A stretch of 6,497 nt of DNA from NCBI GenBank assembly GCA_904420155.1, contig CAJFUH010000231.1, forward strand, positions 1 through 6,497, in the 5' to 3' direction. The translations under genes and the position numbers were made by a program. The notes under the pieces are model-generated. The model saw only the letters and a list, made by a program, of their open reading frames with translations, did no database searches and had not been told where the DNA came from. Of the stretch, positions 6,284 through 6,497 are shown piece after piece (the stretch's first letter is position 1; each line of letters opens with the position of its first letter). The DNA comes from an uncultured Clostridia bacterium (lineage in GTDB: Bacteria; Bacillota; Clostridia; Oscillospirales; Acutalibacteraceae).

Positions 6284-6360
6284 CTTTTATATCCTCCTAA
6301 TAATCGAATACCATTCTTTGGGTCGAACGCGCTCGAAAAGATTAAGCGCCTATTAAACAT
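6280..6360 (-). CDS. Possible 26-residue leader ORF overlapping the pstS start
   Basis: An ATG at 6360 has AAGGAG eight bases upstream (6369-6374), as good as any site in the operon. The frame stays open for 26 codons and stops at a TGA that shares ATGA with the pstS start codon. The peptide is basic, starts MFNRRLIFSSAF and ends GGYKR, with no recognised motif. Translation would pass through the pstS ribosome binding site. Caution: every gene beginning ATGA creates this overlap for whatever frame reaches it, and 26 open codons can occur by chance, so the main support is the ribosome binding site. I do not recognise the product. Confidence 0.3.
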   Translation of the reverse strand: MFNRRLIFSSAFDPKNGIRLLGGYKR

Positions 6361-6380
6361 CCGCCCATCTCCTTGGTACA

Positions 6381-6392
6381 GTCATAATCTTA
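6381..6392 (-). promoter_or_regulatory. Probable -10 region of the pst promoter
   Basis: Two overlapping hexamers, TAAGAT (6387-6392) and TATGAC (6381-6386), each match TATAAT at four of six positions. They lie about 9-15 bp downstream of the last Pho box. No good -35 hexamer stands at the usual spacing, as expected for an activator-dependent promoter. With TAAGAT, transcription would begin near 6380, leaving a leader of just under 100 bases before pstS. Confidence 0.4.
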
Positions 6393-6401
6393 GGGTCGTT
6401 A

Positions 6402-6440
6402 TATTAAGGGAATGTTAAGCGAAGTTTATTGCCAGTTTAA
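6402..6440 (-). promoter_or_regulatory. Four tandem 11-bp repeats, putative Pho boxes
   Basis: Reading towards pstS, the hexamers TTAAAC (6435-6440), ATAAAC (6424-6429), TTAACA (6413-6418) and TTAATA (6402-6407) recur at an exact 11-bp period with five-base spacers. This is the architecture of PhoP/PhoB-family operators: TT(A/T/C)ACA-like direct repeats once per helical turn, with each dimer taking two repeats. Four repeats would hold two dimers. The next positions on either side do not match, so the array is exactly four long. Confidence 0.75.
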
Positions 6441-6497
6441 ACTTTCTGTGGCTAGTGTTTCCATTGGGGAGCTTCTTTAACCGGAAATTCATCGGGA
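6441..6497. other. Right edge, nothing supportable
   Basis: These 57 bases upstream of the Pho boxes hold no recognisable gene end, terminator or further operator repeat. A 14-codon minus-strand frame running in from the window edge to a TAG at 6452-6454 could be the tail of another gene, but it is too short to judge. Confidence 0.4.

Noticed and set aside
6420..6488. 25-codon minus-strand frame starting near 6492 and reaching into the Pho boxes
   Set aside because: No ribosome binding site is visible before the window edge and the frame would overlap the operator repeats. It is most likely chance.

Overview
This window carries one complete phosphate (Pst) uptake and Pho-regulation operon, read entirely on the minus strand from right to left: pstS, pstC, pstA, pstB, phoU and a PhoB/PhoP-type response regulator, closed by a strong rho-independent terminator. 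The likely host is a Gram-positive of the Firmicutes, most plausibly a moderately GC-rich clostridium of the Oscillospirales kind. The reasons are strong AAGGAG/AGGAGG ribosome binding sites, PstS built as a lipoprotein with a Ser/Thr-rich linker, a PhoP-like 11-bp direct-repeat operator, and base composition visibly above 50% GC. The genus cannot be fixed from this alone.

Region by region: 6441-6497 shows nothing supportable. 6402-6440 holds four direct repeats spaced exactly 11 bp, read as Pho boxes, followed by a weak -10 candidate at 6381-6392. The leader (6284-6380) contains a possible 26-codon small ORF with a good ribosome binding site that runs into the pstS start. pstS (5384-6283) is followed by a 233-bp gap with two strong hairpins and a third small hairpin over the pstC ribosome binding site. 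pstC (3324-5150) is about twice the usual size. It overlaps pstA (2411-3334) by 11 bp. pstB (1586-2341), phoU (839-1498) and the regulator (54-770) follow, separated by short gaps; the last two gaps each contain a hairpin. A bidirectional-type terminator lies at 7-41.

Working model: PstS captures phosphate outside the membrane and PstC/PstA form the channel powered by PstB. PhoU relays transporter status, and the response regulator probably binds the four boxes upstream of pstS, closing a feedback loop. No sensor kinase gene is present between phoU and the terminator, so the kinase must be encoded elsewhere.

The most unusual element is PstC. A full-length canonical permease core is preceded by about 325 residues made of two tandem copies of a four-helix membrane domain not found in textbook PstC.
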